This document shows positions 1 through 6,580 of a DNA stretch of 9,850 nt, one piece after another. The notes under the pieces are model-generated. The model worked only from the letters and a program-made list of their open reading frames with translations, searched no databases and was not told the DNA's origin. How positions within the stretch are numbered: position 1 is the first letter of the stretch; each line of letters starts with the position of its first letter. The stretch is from Nitrososphaera sp035547955 (GTDB lineage: Archaea; Thermoproteota; Nitrososphaeria; Nitrososphaerales; Nitrososphaeraceae), in contig DASZTR010000161.1 in assembly GCA_035547955.1 (NCBI GenBank), positions 1 through 9,850 on the forward strand, given 5' to 3'. The position numbers and the translations under genes are program-made.

Positions 1-251
1 AGTCGGGAACTGCTCGGTATCCGGCACTTGCTGTCGACGACTACGCGCACAGGATTCCTGCCCTTGACGAGCCTGACTGTCAGTTGCGGGTCATCGGCAA
101 GCACCGTCGATATCCCCACCACCACCGCGTCAGAGGCGGCACGGAGCCTGTGGACTCTTGTCAGATCCTCCTTTGACGATATGGTAGAGTCTCCTGCAGC
201 CGTCGCTATCTTGCCGTCGATGGTCATTGCAGCGTTTATCGTGACCTTCAT
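1..251 (-). CDS. arfC: 2,5-diamino-6-ribosylaminopyrimidinone 5'-phosphate reductase (ArfC/RIB7 type), partial
   Basis: Reading the minus strand from an ATG at 251 gives 83 open codons that run off the left edge, so the C-terminal part is missing. The N-terminus holds the RibD C-terminal/RIB7 reductase signature: NAAMTIDGKIA at residues 6-16, then a serine/arginine-rich stretch with RVHRLRAASDAVVVGISTVL and ADDPQLTVR. In archaea this NAD(P)H enzyme reduces the ribosyl side chain of the pyrimidine made from GTP, before deamination. There is no fused N-terminal deaminase domain, unlike bacterial RibD, so deamination must come from another protein. The ATG overlaps the stop of the upstream deaminase gene (ATGA, 248-251), which indicates translational coupling and membership of the riboflavin operon. 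Family assignment is confident; the length and end are not visible. Confidence 0.88.
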   Translation of the reverse strand, partial: MKVTINAAMTIDGKIATAAGDSTISSKEDLTRVHRLRAASDAVVVGISTVLADDPQLTVRLVKGRNPVRVVVDSKCRIPSSSR

Positions 252-1477
252 AAGAGATCGCTACCCACCGTGATTGAAGAAACGAACCTGCCACCTGCCA
301 TCACGGCGCGTATTGCATCCTTGCTCGCCCTATGCACGATGGCCGCGTACGGGTCGTGCACAGGATACAGGTCAGTGTGCATCTTGTCGATGAACACCAG
401 GTCGGCGGCCCTGCCGGGCGCTATCCAACCGCTATTCAGGCCAAGAATCTTTGCGGCGTTTGCAGTAGCCATCTTGACTAGCTCACGTGGTTCAATAAAG
501 TCGCCCTGCGCGTGAGACGCCTTCCAGAGGTAGTCCATCTCGCGGAATATGTCCGGCGAGTTTAGCATCACATTGTCCGTGCCAATCGCGACTAGGCAGC
601 CGCGCTTTAGCATCTCTGCGACATTGGGTAGGCCGGCACCAAGGACGCCGTTTGCGCGGGGGCACACAACGATTCCGGCGTTGCCGGCCCTTGCGAGCGA
701 CATCTCGTAGCCTGTAGCGTGCGTCATGTGCACCAGGATGTCTGGCCGCAAATGCTGCATAATACGCTCGACTTCACTCCTGCCGGTGTGATCCTTGGAA
801 AACCGCACCGTCTCGGCAGATTCGGCCGCGTGTATCGCAACGAGTTTTCTTGCTGTCGACGCCATCTCGCGGTATTGGCCAAGGGCGGCATCCGTGTTTT
901 CGTTTGCGCCGCTGATGCCAAGGCCGTCGGCGATTTCCATCACCTGCTTTGCGGCGGAGGCCGCATTTGCCGGCAGCGCCTCTGTCCCCGCAGGGTCGCC
1001 GCTATAGTGGTCAGCCCTGCCAAGTGCGACGCACTTTATCGGCAAGCCGGCCATTGCGCCCTGCAGCAGGCCGACTCCATTGGGCCCGCCCTCGCGGAAA
1101 TCGGCAAATGCAGTTATCCCTTTGTGCAGCATGGAGACGGCCGAGCTTTTTATCATCGCAGCAAGCTGCTCTGGCGGGCTCTTTTCGAGGATCTTTTTCT
1201 TTGCCCCAAACACTGGGTGCACCCGCGCGTCCAGCCTGCTCCCTGCCGCAATGTCCTTGCCAATCGAGTCAGCAATGTGGGTGTGCGCGTTGATAAATCC
1301 GGGCATGACAAGGATGCTGCGGCCAGCGTCCAGCTTTTTACCCGTTCTGGAGGGAGAACGCCCTTCCCCCGCGGCCGTGATGATCCCGCGCCCGTCGATT
1401 TCGATATAGCCCTGCTCTACATGCTCCAAGTTCTCCCCAAGGAGGATGCTCGCGTTTTCAACGACTAGGGACGTCAT
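248..1477 (-). CDS. Amidohydrolase-superfamily deaminase (COG0402/SsnA-MTA deaminase-like), candidate riboflavin-pathway deaminase
   Basis: This encodes 409 aa from the ATG at 1477 (MTSLVVEN). An in-frame ATG at 1489 would add MKYT. The protein has the usual architecture of metal-dependent aminohydrolases: an N-terminal beta strand domain, then a TIM barrel, then a C-terminal strand domain (APGRAADLVFID near residues 353-364). Metal and catalytic residues are all present: H65-x-H67 in PGFINAHTHIAD, H216 in VAIHAAES with E219 as the H-x-x-E proton shuttle, H253 in HMTHATG, and D301 in IGTDNVMLN. The H-x-x-E pair is typical of deaminases acting on aromatic amines (cytosine, guanine, MTA/SAH). 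The gene overlaps arfA upstream by about 20 nt and arfC downstream by 4 nt. From context I infer that it removes the 2-amino group of the ArfC product. A salvage deaminase such as SAH/MTA deaminase is the main alternative. The fold is near certain; the substrate is inferred. Confidence 0.85.
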   Translation of the reverse strand: MTSLVVENASILLGENLEHVEQGYIEIDGRGIITAAGEGRSPSRTGKKLDAGRSILVMPGFINAHTHIADSIGKDIAAGSRLDARVHPVFGAKKKILEKSPPEQLAAMIKSSAVSMLHKGITAFADFREGGPNGVGLLQGAMAGLPIKCVALGRADHYSGDPAGTEALPANAASAAKQVMEIADGLGISGANENTDAALGQYREMASTARKLVAIHAAESAETVRFSKDHTGRSEVERIMQHLRPDILVHMTHATGYEMSLARAGNAGIVVCPRANGVLGAGLPNVAEMLKRGCLVAIGTDNVMLNSPDIFREMDYLWKASHAQGDFIEPRELVKMATANAAKILGLNSGWIAPGRAADLVFIDKMHTDLYPVHDPYAAIVHRASKDAIRAVMAGGRFVSSITVGSDLL

Positions 1478-2249
1478 TGTATATTTCATAGATCGCTTGG
1501 ACCTTGCCTTCATTGCGCATGTCGCGGATCGTGTCGAGGGCCCTTGTGGCCGCCTCTGCTGCCCTTCGGCCATTCCTGCCGATGCCTATCCCGCAGTTGA
1601 ACTTGACGTCTAGGCCGGCTGTAGCCCTTTTTATCACCTCGTCTGCCTGCGCCCCTGTCACACCGTTAGAGATTACCATAAAGTTGTCGCCTCCAAGAAA
1701 GAACGTCAGCGCGTCAAGCTTTAAAAATTCCTCTGCCAGCCTGCCGTACAGCTTCATTACAAGGGCCGTCACCTCGTACGGGGACAGCCTGCCGGCCAGT
1801 TTTGTAGAGCTGTCGACGTCGATGTGCATTATCTGCGCAGATAATTCCCCCCCTTCTTTTTCATTTGAGGTGGCAACGGCAGAGCCGGAGAAAAATATCC
1901 TTGCCTTTTCGTCGGCAAGCCTGCCCTCCTTTCTTGCGTTATATGCATTCATGCTGGCTGCAAGCGCGGTCCTGCCGGAGCCGATTGCCATCGACATCTT
2001 TAGATCCTTGTAAAGGGCTGCAAGTGCATGCGCGATCTGTACGTGTTCTGCGACTGACACGCCGTTTGTGATTACGAAATACTCGTCAAAGCGGTTGAAA
2101 TAGACGAGGCAGTCTTTTTCGCTAAAAAGGCGCTGTACGTCGTAGTAGATCCTTGCCTGCAGCATCTGCAGCTGTGCCTCTCTGTCGTAGCCGAGCGTGA
2201 GCGTCCAAGGGCCATAGCCCTCGATCCTAATGATTGTAAGCTGAATCAT
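1458..2249 (-). CDS. arfA: GTP cyclohydrolase III (ArfA)
   Basis: This 263-aa protein starts MIQLTIIRIEGYGPWT, the characteristic N-terminus of archaeal GTP cyclohydrolase III, and is close to the family's usual length of roughly 250-270 aa. It catalyses the first step of archaeal riboflavin and F420-chromophore synthesis, converting GTP to the formylamino-ribosylaminopyrimidinone phosphate. It is built from two tandem nucleotidyl-cyclase/GGDEF-like halves. RFDEY (53-57) lies in the first half; HIDVDSSTK (142-150) and GGDNF (186-190), which probably bind metal and nucleotide, lie in the second. The start at 2249 lies within the last codons of ribH (23-nt overlap), and the 3' end overlaps the deaminase by about 20 nt, so the genes are very likely cotranscribed and coupled. 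No frameshift or missing motif is seen. Confidence 0.93.
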   Translation of the reverse strand: MIQLTIIRIEGYGPWTLTLGYDREAQLQMLQARIYYDVQRLFSEKDCLVYFNRFDEYFVITNGVSVAEHVQIAHALAALYKDLKMSMAIGSGRTALAASMNAYNARKEGRLADEKARIFFSGSAVATSNEKEGGELSAQIMHIDVDSSTKLAGRLSPYEVTALVMKLYGRLAEEFLKLDALTFFLGGDNFMVISNGVTGAQADEVIKRATAGLDVKFNCGIGIGRNGRRAAEAATRALDTIRDMRNEGKVQAIYEIYNDVPSR

Positions 2250-2727
2250 CTATTATTGTCATCACTGTATCCGCTGCTGTCTTGTTCTTGCCTGTTGCTG
2301 TCGCCGACAGCGTTTTTTCAAGCTTTGCGAGCCGCAAGGCCATGTTGACTGCCGCGTTTACTGCGCGCGCAGGGACGATGTCCTGCCGGTCCCTTGCCTG
2401 CTTGGCAGTCATGCCGGGGCCGGTTATGCCCAGCGCGACCGGCTTGCCGTACTTTAGTGAGAGGTCTGCAATGAGGCGCGAAGCGTTCTCCGCGACAATG
2501 TCGTCGTGGCGCGTGTCGCCCTTTATCACTGCCCCAAGCGTGACGACCGCGTCGACGTTGCGCTTTTTCAACAGTTTCTCTACCGCGAGAGGCATGTCAA
2601 AGGCGCCGGGCACGTACACGACAAAAGAGACCTGGGCACCAAGCCTCCTGGCCTGCTCTTTTGCCTTTTCCAGCATGTGGAACGTTATCTTGTTGTTAAA
2701 CTCTGATACTACTATTGCAAGCCGCAA
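2227..2727 (-). CDS. ribH: 6,7-dimethyl-8-ribityllumazine synthase
   Basis: This 166-aa protein matches lumazine synthase, which condenses 5-amino-6-ribitylaminouracil with 3,4-dihydroxy-2-butanone 4-phosphate; the family forms pentamers or icosahedral capsids. Visible signatures are IVVSEFN (5-11, substrate-binding N-terminal strand), VPGAFDMP (39-46, phosphate/ribityl-binding loop), and GAVIKGDTRHDD (65-76), with H74 as the conserved catalytic histidine. An A/T/K-rich tail of about 25 residues after residue 140 is longer than in many homologues. It is the part that overlaps arfA, so the tail length may reflect the overlap rather than function. The ATG is 6 nt after the ribB stop codon, consistent with operon translation. 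Confidence 0.95.
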   Translation of the reverse strand: MRLAIVVSEFNNKITFHMLEKAKEQARRLGAQVSFVVYVPGAFDMPLAVEKLLKKRNVDAVVTLGAVIKGDTRHDDIVAENASRLIADLSLKYGKPVALGITGPGMTAKQARDRQDIVPARAVNAAVNMALRLAKLEKTLSATATGKNKTAADTVMTIIDDSAYNH

Positions 2728-2733
2728 AATCTT

Positions 2734-3426
2734 CTATGCCACCTTGGCTTTCTGGTGCGCTTCCTTAAGTTCGCTTGCCTCAACAAGCGGGATGCCAGAC
2801 TTTTGGGCGTACTCATGGGCCTTTTCGATTGACAGCGCCCTGTGAGTCTGAGAGTCCATCATCTCGCATATTGCCACTGCCGGCGTCATGTTTGCCAGTT
2901 TCATTAGGTAGACGCACAGCTCGGTGTGGCCGTTCCTGTCAGAGAGCAGGTTCTTGGTGGCTATCAACACAGGCACGTGGCCGGGTGCTCTGAAATTTCT
3001 GGCAAAATCCTCCACGCCGCCACTGTCAATTCGCTTGCAAATTTTGGCCATCTCCGATATAGTGAGCGCCCTGTCCTGATCGGTTATGCCAGTGAAGGTG
3101 TTGCGGTGATTCACAGAGATTGAAAATGATGGCTTGTCGCCGTACGCTGCTCTGCCTTCTACCAATTTTAAAAAGATAGGGTTGACCTTGCCCATGCTTG
3201 CTATCATGTCGTGCATGTAGACTAGGCCCAGCTTGCTTGTCACCTCGTTTGCGATTGCAAGGCAGAGCAAGCCTCCGGCGTCCTGCCTCATCGTGGCAAC
3301 GTGTTCTGGCGTGACGTGCTCTGCGGCCACTACCATGTCTATCTCGTTTTCGCGCCCCTCGTCGTCGTGGACCAGCACAAACCTACCGGCCCGAAGTGCC
3401 TCTATGGCTTCGGTTAATGGCAACAA
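2734..3426 (-). CDS. ribB: 3,4-dihydroxy-2-butanone 4-phosphate synthase
   Basis: This stand-alone DHBP synthase of about 230 aa makes the four-carbon donor for lumazine synthase from ribulose 5-phosphate. All hallmark motifs are present: DDEGRENEID (21-30, acidic Mg-binding loop), HRNTFTGITDQDRA (107-120), RAPGH (146-150) and GHTEL (166-170). No GTP cyclohydrolase II domain is fused, as expected where ArfA supplies the purine branch. The start is TTG at 3426; a second TTG at 3423 directly follows. The frame has a stop at 3457-3459 and no ATG or GTG between, so a TTG start is forced unless an even rarer codon is used. A TATA-like block centred about 26 nt upstream suggests a leaderless transcript. 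It lies 57 nt downstream of ribE. Confidence 0.94.
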   Translation of the reverse strand: MLPLTEAIEALRAGRFVLVHDDEGRENEIDMVVAAEHVTPEHVATMRQDAGGLLCLAIANEVTSKLGLVYMHDMIASMGKVNPIFLKLVEGRAAYGDKPSFSISVNHRNTFTGITDQDRALTISEMAKICKRIDSGGVEDFARNFRAPGHVPVLIATKNLLSDRNGHTELCVYLMKLANMTPAVAICEMMDSQTHRALSIEKAHEYAQKSGIPLVEASELKEAHQKAKVA

Positions 3427-3446
3427 TTGAGGCTTGGCGCTGTTGC

Positions 3447-3457
3447 TATTAATACAT
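3447..3457 (-). promoter_or_regulatory. TATA-like promoter element for ribB-ribH-arfA
   Basis: The minus strand here reads ATGTATTAATA, an archaeal TATA-box-like AT block. Its centre (about 3452) is about 26 nt upstream of the TTG start of ribB, the spacing expected if transcription starts at or near the start codon. No Shine-Dalgarno sequence is visible, which also fits a leaderless mRNA. It would give the five downstream genes a promoter separate from that of ribE. Confidence 0.45.
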
Positions 3458-3475
3458 TACTAAAACGCTGGTAAT
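3456..3475. promoter_or_regulatory. Imperfect palindrome, candidate operator upstream of ribB
   Basis: The plus strand shows ATTACTA, six bases (AAACGC), then TGGTAAT. The arms are 7 bp with one mismatch. It sits just upstream of and touching the TATA-like block of ribB, where a dimeric regulator would block or aid TFB/TBP binding. Archaeal riboflavin operons are known to be controlled by RbkR in other lineages; I cannot tell whether this is an RbkR site. Confidence 0.4.
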
Positions 3476-3483
3476 AACCATTA

Positions 3484-4083
3484 TTATGGTAGGTTCTTGC
3501 TAACGTACTTGCTGAGGATGTCTGTCTCGATGTTCACCTTGTCGCCCTTTTTCTTTACCCCAAGCGATGTCAGCTCTAGCGTGTGAGGTATCAGGGAGAT
3601 AGAGAATTTTTCCTTGTCAACGTCGACTACTGTGAGGCTGATGCCGTCTACTGCTACTGAACCCTTTGGCACGAGCGCTCTTGCAAGATCCTTTCTATCG
3701 AGCCGGAACCACATCGTAGTTTCTGATGGCTTTTCTACCTTCTCGGTGATAGTTGCGGTGCCATCCACGTGGCCAAGAACGAAATGGCCCTCAAGCCTGT
3801 CGCCTGCCCTCATGCTGCGCTCTACGTTTACCCTATCTCCCGGCTTTATGCCGCCGAGAGACGTCCGCCGGATGGTCTCTGCAACCATCTCAAACTGCGC
3901 CTCGCCTTTTTGCAATTTCGTCACCGTGAGGCAGGCACCATTTATGCAGACGCTGTCGCCCACCTTGAGACCCTTGGTCATCCTGCCGCCGAGCTTGACT
4001 CGAATGGCAGTATCGGCGCCCTTTTTTTTCGCCCGCGCTACAGACCTTACTTCCGCAAGACCTTCAATGATGCCGGTGAACAT
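3484..4083 (-). CDS. ribE: Riboflavin synthase alpha chain, bacterial (RibE) type
   Basis: This 199-aa protein starts MFTGIIEGLAEV and contains two lumazine-binding half-repeats. The first has GDSVCINGACLTV (42-54) and the second GSVAVDGISLTVV (141-153), with GHFVLGHVDG (99-108) at the domain junction. The enzyme dismutates two 6,7-dimethyl-8-ribityllumazine molecules into riboflavin and 5-amino-6-ribitylaminouracil. The duplicated-barrel form is the bacterial/eukaryal enzyme; many archaea use an unrelated riboflavin synthase descended from lumazine synthase. Its presence here therefore suggests acquisition from bacteria, inferred from family distribution and not from base composition. It is the first gene of the operon and is divergent from the deacetylase gene. 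Confidence 0.95.
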   Translation of the reverse strand: MFTGIIEGLAEVRSVARAKKKGADTAIRVKLGGRMTKGLKVGDSVCINGACLTVTKLQKGEAQFEMVAETIRRTSLGGIKPGDRVNVERSMRAGDRLEGHFVLGHVDGTATITEKVEKPSETTMWFRLDRKDLARALVPKGSVAVDGISLTVVDVDKEKFSISLIPHTLELTSLGVKKKGDKVNIETDILSKYVSKNLP

Positions 4084-4112
4084 ACACTATGACAACGGAG
4101 CAACAAAGAGGA

Positions 4113-4122
4113 GATAAAAAGA
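4113..4122 (-). promoter_or_regulatory. TATA-like promoter element for the riboflavin operon
   Basis: The minus strand reads TCTTTTTATC, centred about 34 nt upstream of the ribE ATG (4083). This would put the transcription start roughly 8 nt before the ATG. The same AT block read on the plus strand (GATAAAAAGA) lies about 27 nt before a possible start of the divergent deacetylase transcript, so one element might serve both directions. Inferred from position and composition only. Confidence 0.4.
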
Positions 4123-4155
4123 TTGATTTGCCATCGTCGCAAGAGAAAAATCATC

Positions 4156-4162
4156 AGGAGGT
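4156..4162 (+). promoter_or_regulatory. Strong Shine-Dalgarno site for the deacetylase gene
   Basis: AGGAGGT lies 9 nt before the ATG at 4172. It matches the archaeal 16S rRNA anti-Shine-Dalgarno sequence closely and is the clearest ribosome-binding site in the window. It fixes the deacetylase start at 4172, which matters because the frame breaks further on. Confidence 0.75.
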
Positions 4163-4171
4163 CTTGCATAT

Positions 4172-5195
4172 ATGCACAATAACAACAATACCACTACCGC
4201 CGTGTTTTTCGGTGACGAGCTTGCCCGCTACGGGTTTGGCGGATCCCACCCGTGGGGCACAGACCGCATCTACGCGTTCTGGTCCAAATTGCAGAGCGAA
4301 AGAGAGGTCGCAAATGGCGTCATAGTCGAGCGGCCGGAAATGGCGACGGAACAGGACGTACTTTCATTCCATGACCGTAGCTATGTCGAAATGGTCAAGA
4401 TGGCGTCAAAACAGTGCAGAACCATCCCGCTTGATAGGGGAGACACGCAGTCTTTTTCGCGGCATATTCGAGGCGACGCTGTACGTGGGGGGCTCTACGC
4501 TTGCGGCCCTTGACATGGTAGTGCAGGGAAGAGACAGCGCCGGAAGGAGGATAGAGCACGCGTTCGTGCCCATTGCCGGACTGCACCATGCAAGGCGCGA
4601 CACTGCGGGTGGCTTTTGCGTTTTCAATGACGTCGGCGTAGCTATAATTCGGGCGCGCAAAAAGTACGGAATAAAGAGGATAGCATACGTCGACATTGAC
4701 GCGCACCACGGTGACGGCGTATTTTACGAGTTTGAAGACGACCCGCTGCTGTTCTTTGCAGACGTACACCAGCAGGGCGTATATCCGGGCACCGGCTCGG
4801 CCGGCGAAACGGGCAAAGGGGAGGCTAGGGGGACAAAGATGAACATACCCCTAGAAGCAGGGTCTGGTGACAGCGAGTTTTTGGAGGCGTTTTCAAAAGC
4901 GGCGGAGTTTGTCGACGCGTCCAAGCCAGAGTTGATCTTTCTCAACTGCGGGGCGGACAGCCTAACCGGCGACCCGATAACCGACTTGCGGTACAGCGCA
5001 CGCGCGCACGGCCACGTGGGAAGAGTGCTGCACAGCCTTGCCCACAGGCACTGCAACGGCATGATAATCGCCGTCGGCGGCGGTGGATACAACCGCGCAA
5101 ATATTGGCGCCGCATGGACAGAGGTAGTTAGGGCACTTGCCCTCTATCATAAACGATATACTATTAAGGACAATCCGGCCCACAAAAAGCCAGCT
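4172..5195 (+). CDS. Histone deacetylase family protein (AcuC-like, class II), reading frame interrupted by a frameshift
   Basis: Frame 1 from the ATG at 4172 encodes the HDAC N-terminus (FFGDELARYGFGGSHPWGTDR, residues 12-32), then fails near 4458. The next frame continues with FRGIFEATLYVGGSTLAALD and the whole catalytic core. Removing one T from the T5 run at 4453-4457 joins them exactly (DTQS-F-RGIFE). The repaired protein is about 341 aa, normal for the family. It has H138/H139 in LHHARR, zinc ligands D176 and H178 in DIDAHHGDG, D262 in CGADSLTGD, and the catalytic-loop tyrosine Y306 in GGGGYN. Such enzymes deacylate acyl-lysine or small amides; the substrate here is unknown. No stop separates this frame from glyA, so 5195 is an assumed end. 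The gene is either an assembly artefact, a pseudogene or recoded. Confidence 0.85.
4453..4457 (+). other. Frameshift point: T5 homopolymer in the deacetylase gene
   Basis: Five consecutive T between TC and CGC. With four T the reading frame is continuous and gives family-typical sequence on both sides; with five T the upstream frame ends at 4513. A homopolymer is a common place for sequencing indels and also for natural slippage. Confidence 0.8.
5157..5168 (+). promoter_or_regulatory. TATA-like element upstream of glyA
   Basis: TATACTATTAAG lies about 33 nt before the glyA ATG (5196), inside the open frame that links the deacetylase to glyA. This spacing would give a transcript with a leader of only a few nucleotides. 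It supports glyA having its own promoter and start despite the continuous frame. No Shine-Dalgarno site precedes the ATG. Confidence 0.35.
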
Positions 5196-6527
5196 ATGAG
5201 TGCCCGTAAAGCGTACAGCGAAGTCCTTAGCCTGATGCGCGAGCATCACAAGTGGTTCAACAGGTCGATCCCCCTTATCGCAAGCGAGAACATTCCAAGC
5301 CCCGCCGTGAGGGAGGCCGTGATATCTGACTTTGGCAATCGCTACGCTGAAGGCTGGCCCGGCGAGCGCGTCTATGCAGGGTGCATCTACATCGACCAGG
5401 TAGAGGTCATCTGCAACGAATTGGCAAGAAAAGTGTTCAGAGCCGAGTTTGCCGACTGCCGCGCCACTTCGGGCGTCGTAGCAAACCTTGCAATTTATGC
5501 GGCGTTTTCAAGCCCGGGCGACTGGATGATGGCCGCGTCCATCCCGTCTGGAGGCCACATTTCGCACGGCAAAAAAGAGCACGCCGGGACGGCAGGCTTG
5601 GTGCACGGACTCAATATCGAGCACTACCCATTTTCAAAGGAAGAGATGACAATCGACGTCGACGCCACAAAGAAAAAGATCGAGGATATGACGCGAGAAG
5701 GCAAAGCGCCCAGGATGGGCATGTTTGGAGGCTCGCTGTTCCTGTTCCCGCACCCGGTAAAAGAGCTTGCAGGATTCATGCACGACCACGGCATGTACAT
5801 AAACTATGACGGCGCGCACGTGGCCGGATTGATTGCAGGGGGAGAGTTCCAGGACCCGCTGCAAGAAGGCGCAGATTCGATGACAATGAGCTCGCACAAG
5901 ACGCTGTGGGGCCCGCAGGGCGGGATCATCGTATCGTACGAAAAGCACGCAGAGGCGATAAAGAAGGGCATATTCCCAGGCAACACGTCGAGCCACCACC
6001 TGCACCATGTCGCGGGCAAGGCTATTGCGCTTGCAGAATCGCTGCAGTTTGGAAAGCAGTATGCAAAGCAGGTAATCAAAAACGCCAAGGCTCTTGCTGA
6101 GGCGCTTGCAGGGTACGGATTTGGCGTCCTTGGAGAGAAGAGGGGTTATACAATGTCGCACCAGATAGCAGTCGACGTCACGAAGTTTGGCGATGGCGGC
6201 ACGATTGAGAAAGACTTGGAAAACGCGGGCATTATACTCAACAGACAGCTTTTGCCGGGAGACATCAAGGCCGGCAGGCACTACATGCACCCCGGAGGCG
6301 TAAGGATAGGCGTGCCGGAGGTAACTAGGCTTGGCATGAAGGTCGGCGAGATGAAAGACATTGCGAAATTCATAAAGCGCGTGGTGGTGGACAAGCAAGA
6401 GCCGGCAAAGGTGGCTAAAGACGTCGCGTCGTTCCGCAAGGATTTCCAGAAGGTGCAGTACGCGTTTGACAATGCGGTTGGAGCTTATGAATACATAAGC
6501 CTGGTAAGCGGTGGCAAGCGCAAGTAA
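5196..6527 (+). CDS. glyA: Serine hydroxymethyltransferase
   Basis: From the ATG at 5196 this encodes 443 aa, the usual length for the family. SHMT is a PLP enzyme that interconverts serine and glycine while charging a pterin carrier with a one-carbon unit. Key regions are HHKWFNRSIPLIASEN (17-32), YAEGWPGERVYAGC (50-63), YDGAHVAGLIAGG (204-216, with D205 and H208 at the cofactor), and MSSHKTLWGPQGG (231-243). K235 is the Schiff-base lysine; R370 in GGVRIGVPEVTRLG binds the substrate carboxylate. The frame is also open upstream through the deacetylase C-terminus. I start it at 5196 because MSARKAYSEVL matches a normal SHMT N-terminus and a TATA-like element precedes it. The family is certain; whether it is made alone or fused is not. 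Confidence 0.95.
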   Translation: MSARKAYSEVLSLMREHHKWFNRSIPLIASENIPSPAVREAVISDFGNRYAEGWPGERVYAGCIYIDQVEVICNELARKVFRAEFADCRATSGVVANLAIYAAFSSPGDWMMAASIPSGGHISHGKKEHAGTAGLVHGLNIEHYPFSKEEMTIDVDATKKKIEDMTREGKAPRMGMFGGSLFLFPHPVKELAGFMHDHGMYINYDGAHVAGLIAGGEFQDPLQEGADSMTMSSHKTLWGPQGGIIVSYEKHAEAIKKGIFPGNTSSHHLHHVAGKAIALAESLQFGKQYAKQVIKNAKALAEALAGYGFGVLGEKRGYTMSHQIAVDVTKFGDGGTIEKDLENAGIILNRQLLPGDIKAGRHYMHPGGVRIGVPEVTRLGMKVGEMKDIAKFIKRVVVDKQEPAKVAKDVASFRKDFQKVQYAFDNAVGAYEYISLVSGGKRK

Positions 6528-6580
6528 GTAGAATAGAAAGAAGGAAATTGTGGAGCGCAGAAAGATAGGCAGGCAAATGA

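Noticed and set aside
719..1468. 249-codon plus-strand open frame opposite the deaminase gene
   Set aside because: It is the antisense shadow of a gene with complete metal-site motifs; its own translation is Cys/Arg/Pro-rich with no family pattern.
2282..2845. 187-codon plus-strand open frame opposite ribH and the end of ribB
   Set aside because: It is a shadow of two confidently identified riboflavin genes and has no recognisable domain.
3468..3478. The 11-mer CTGGTAATAAC occurs here and again at 7796-7806, in front of the receiver gene
   Set aside because: About a dozen 11-mer matches are expected by chance in a window of this size, and the flanks differ, so a shared regulator is not supported.
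3472..3486. TAATAA-CCA-TTATTA inverted repeat at the ribE stop as a terminator
   Set aside because: The arms are only A-T pairs with a 3-nt loop and no T-tract follows on the minus strand; too weak to call.
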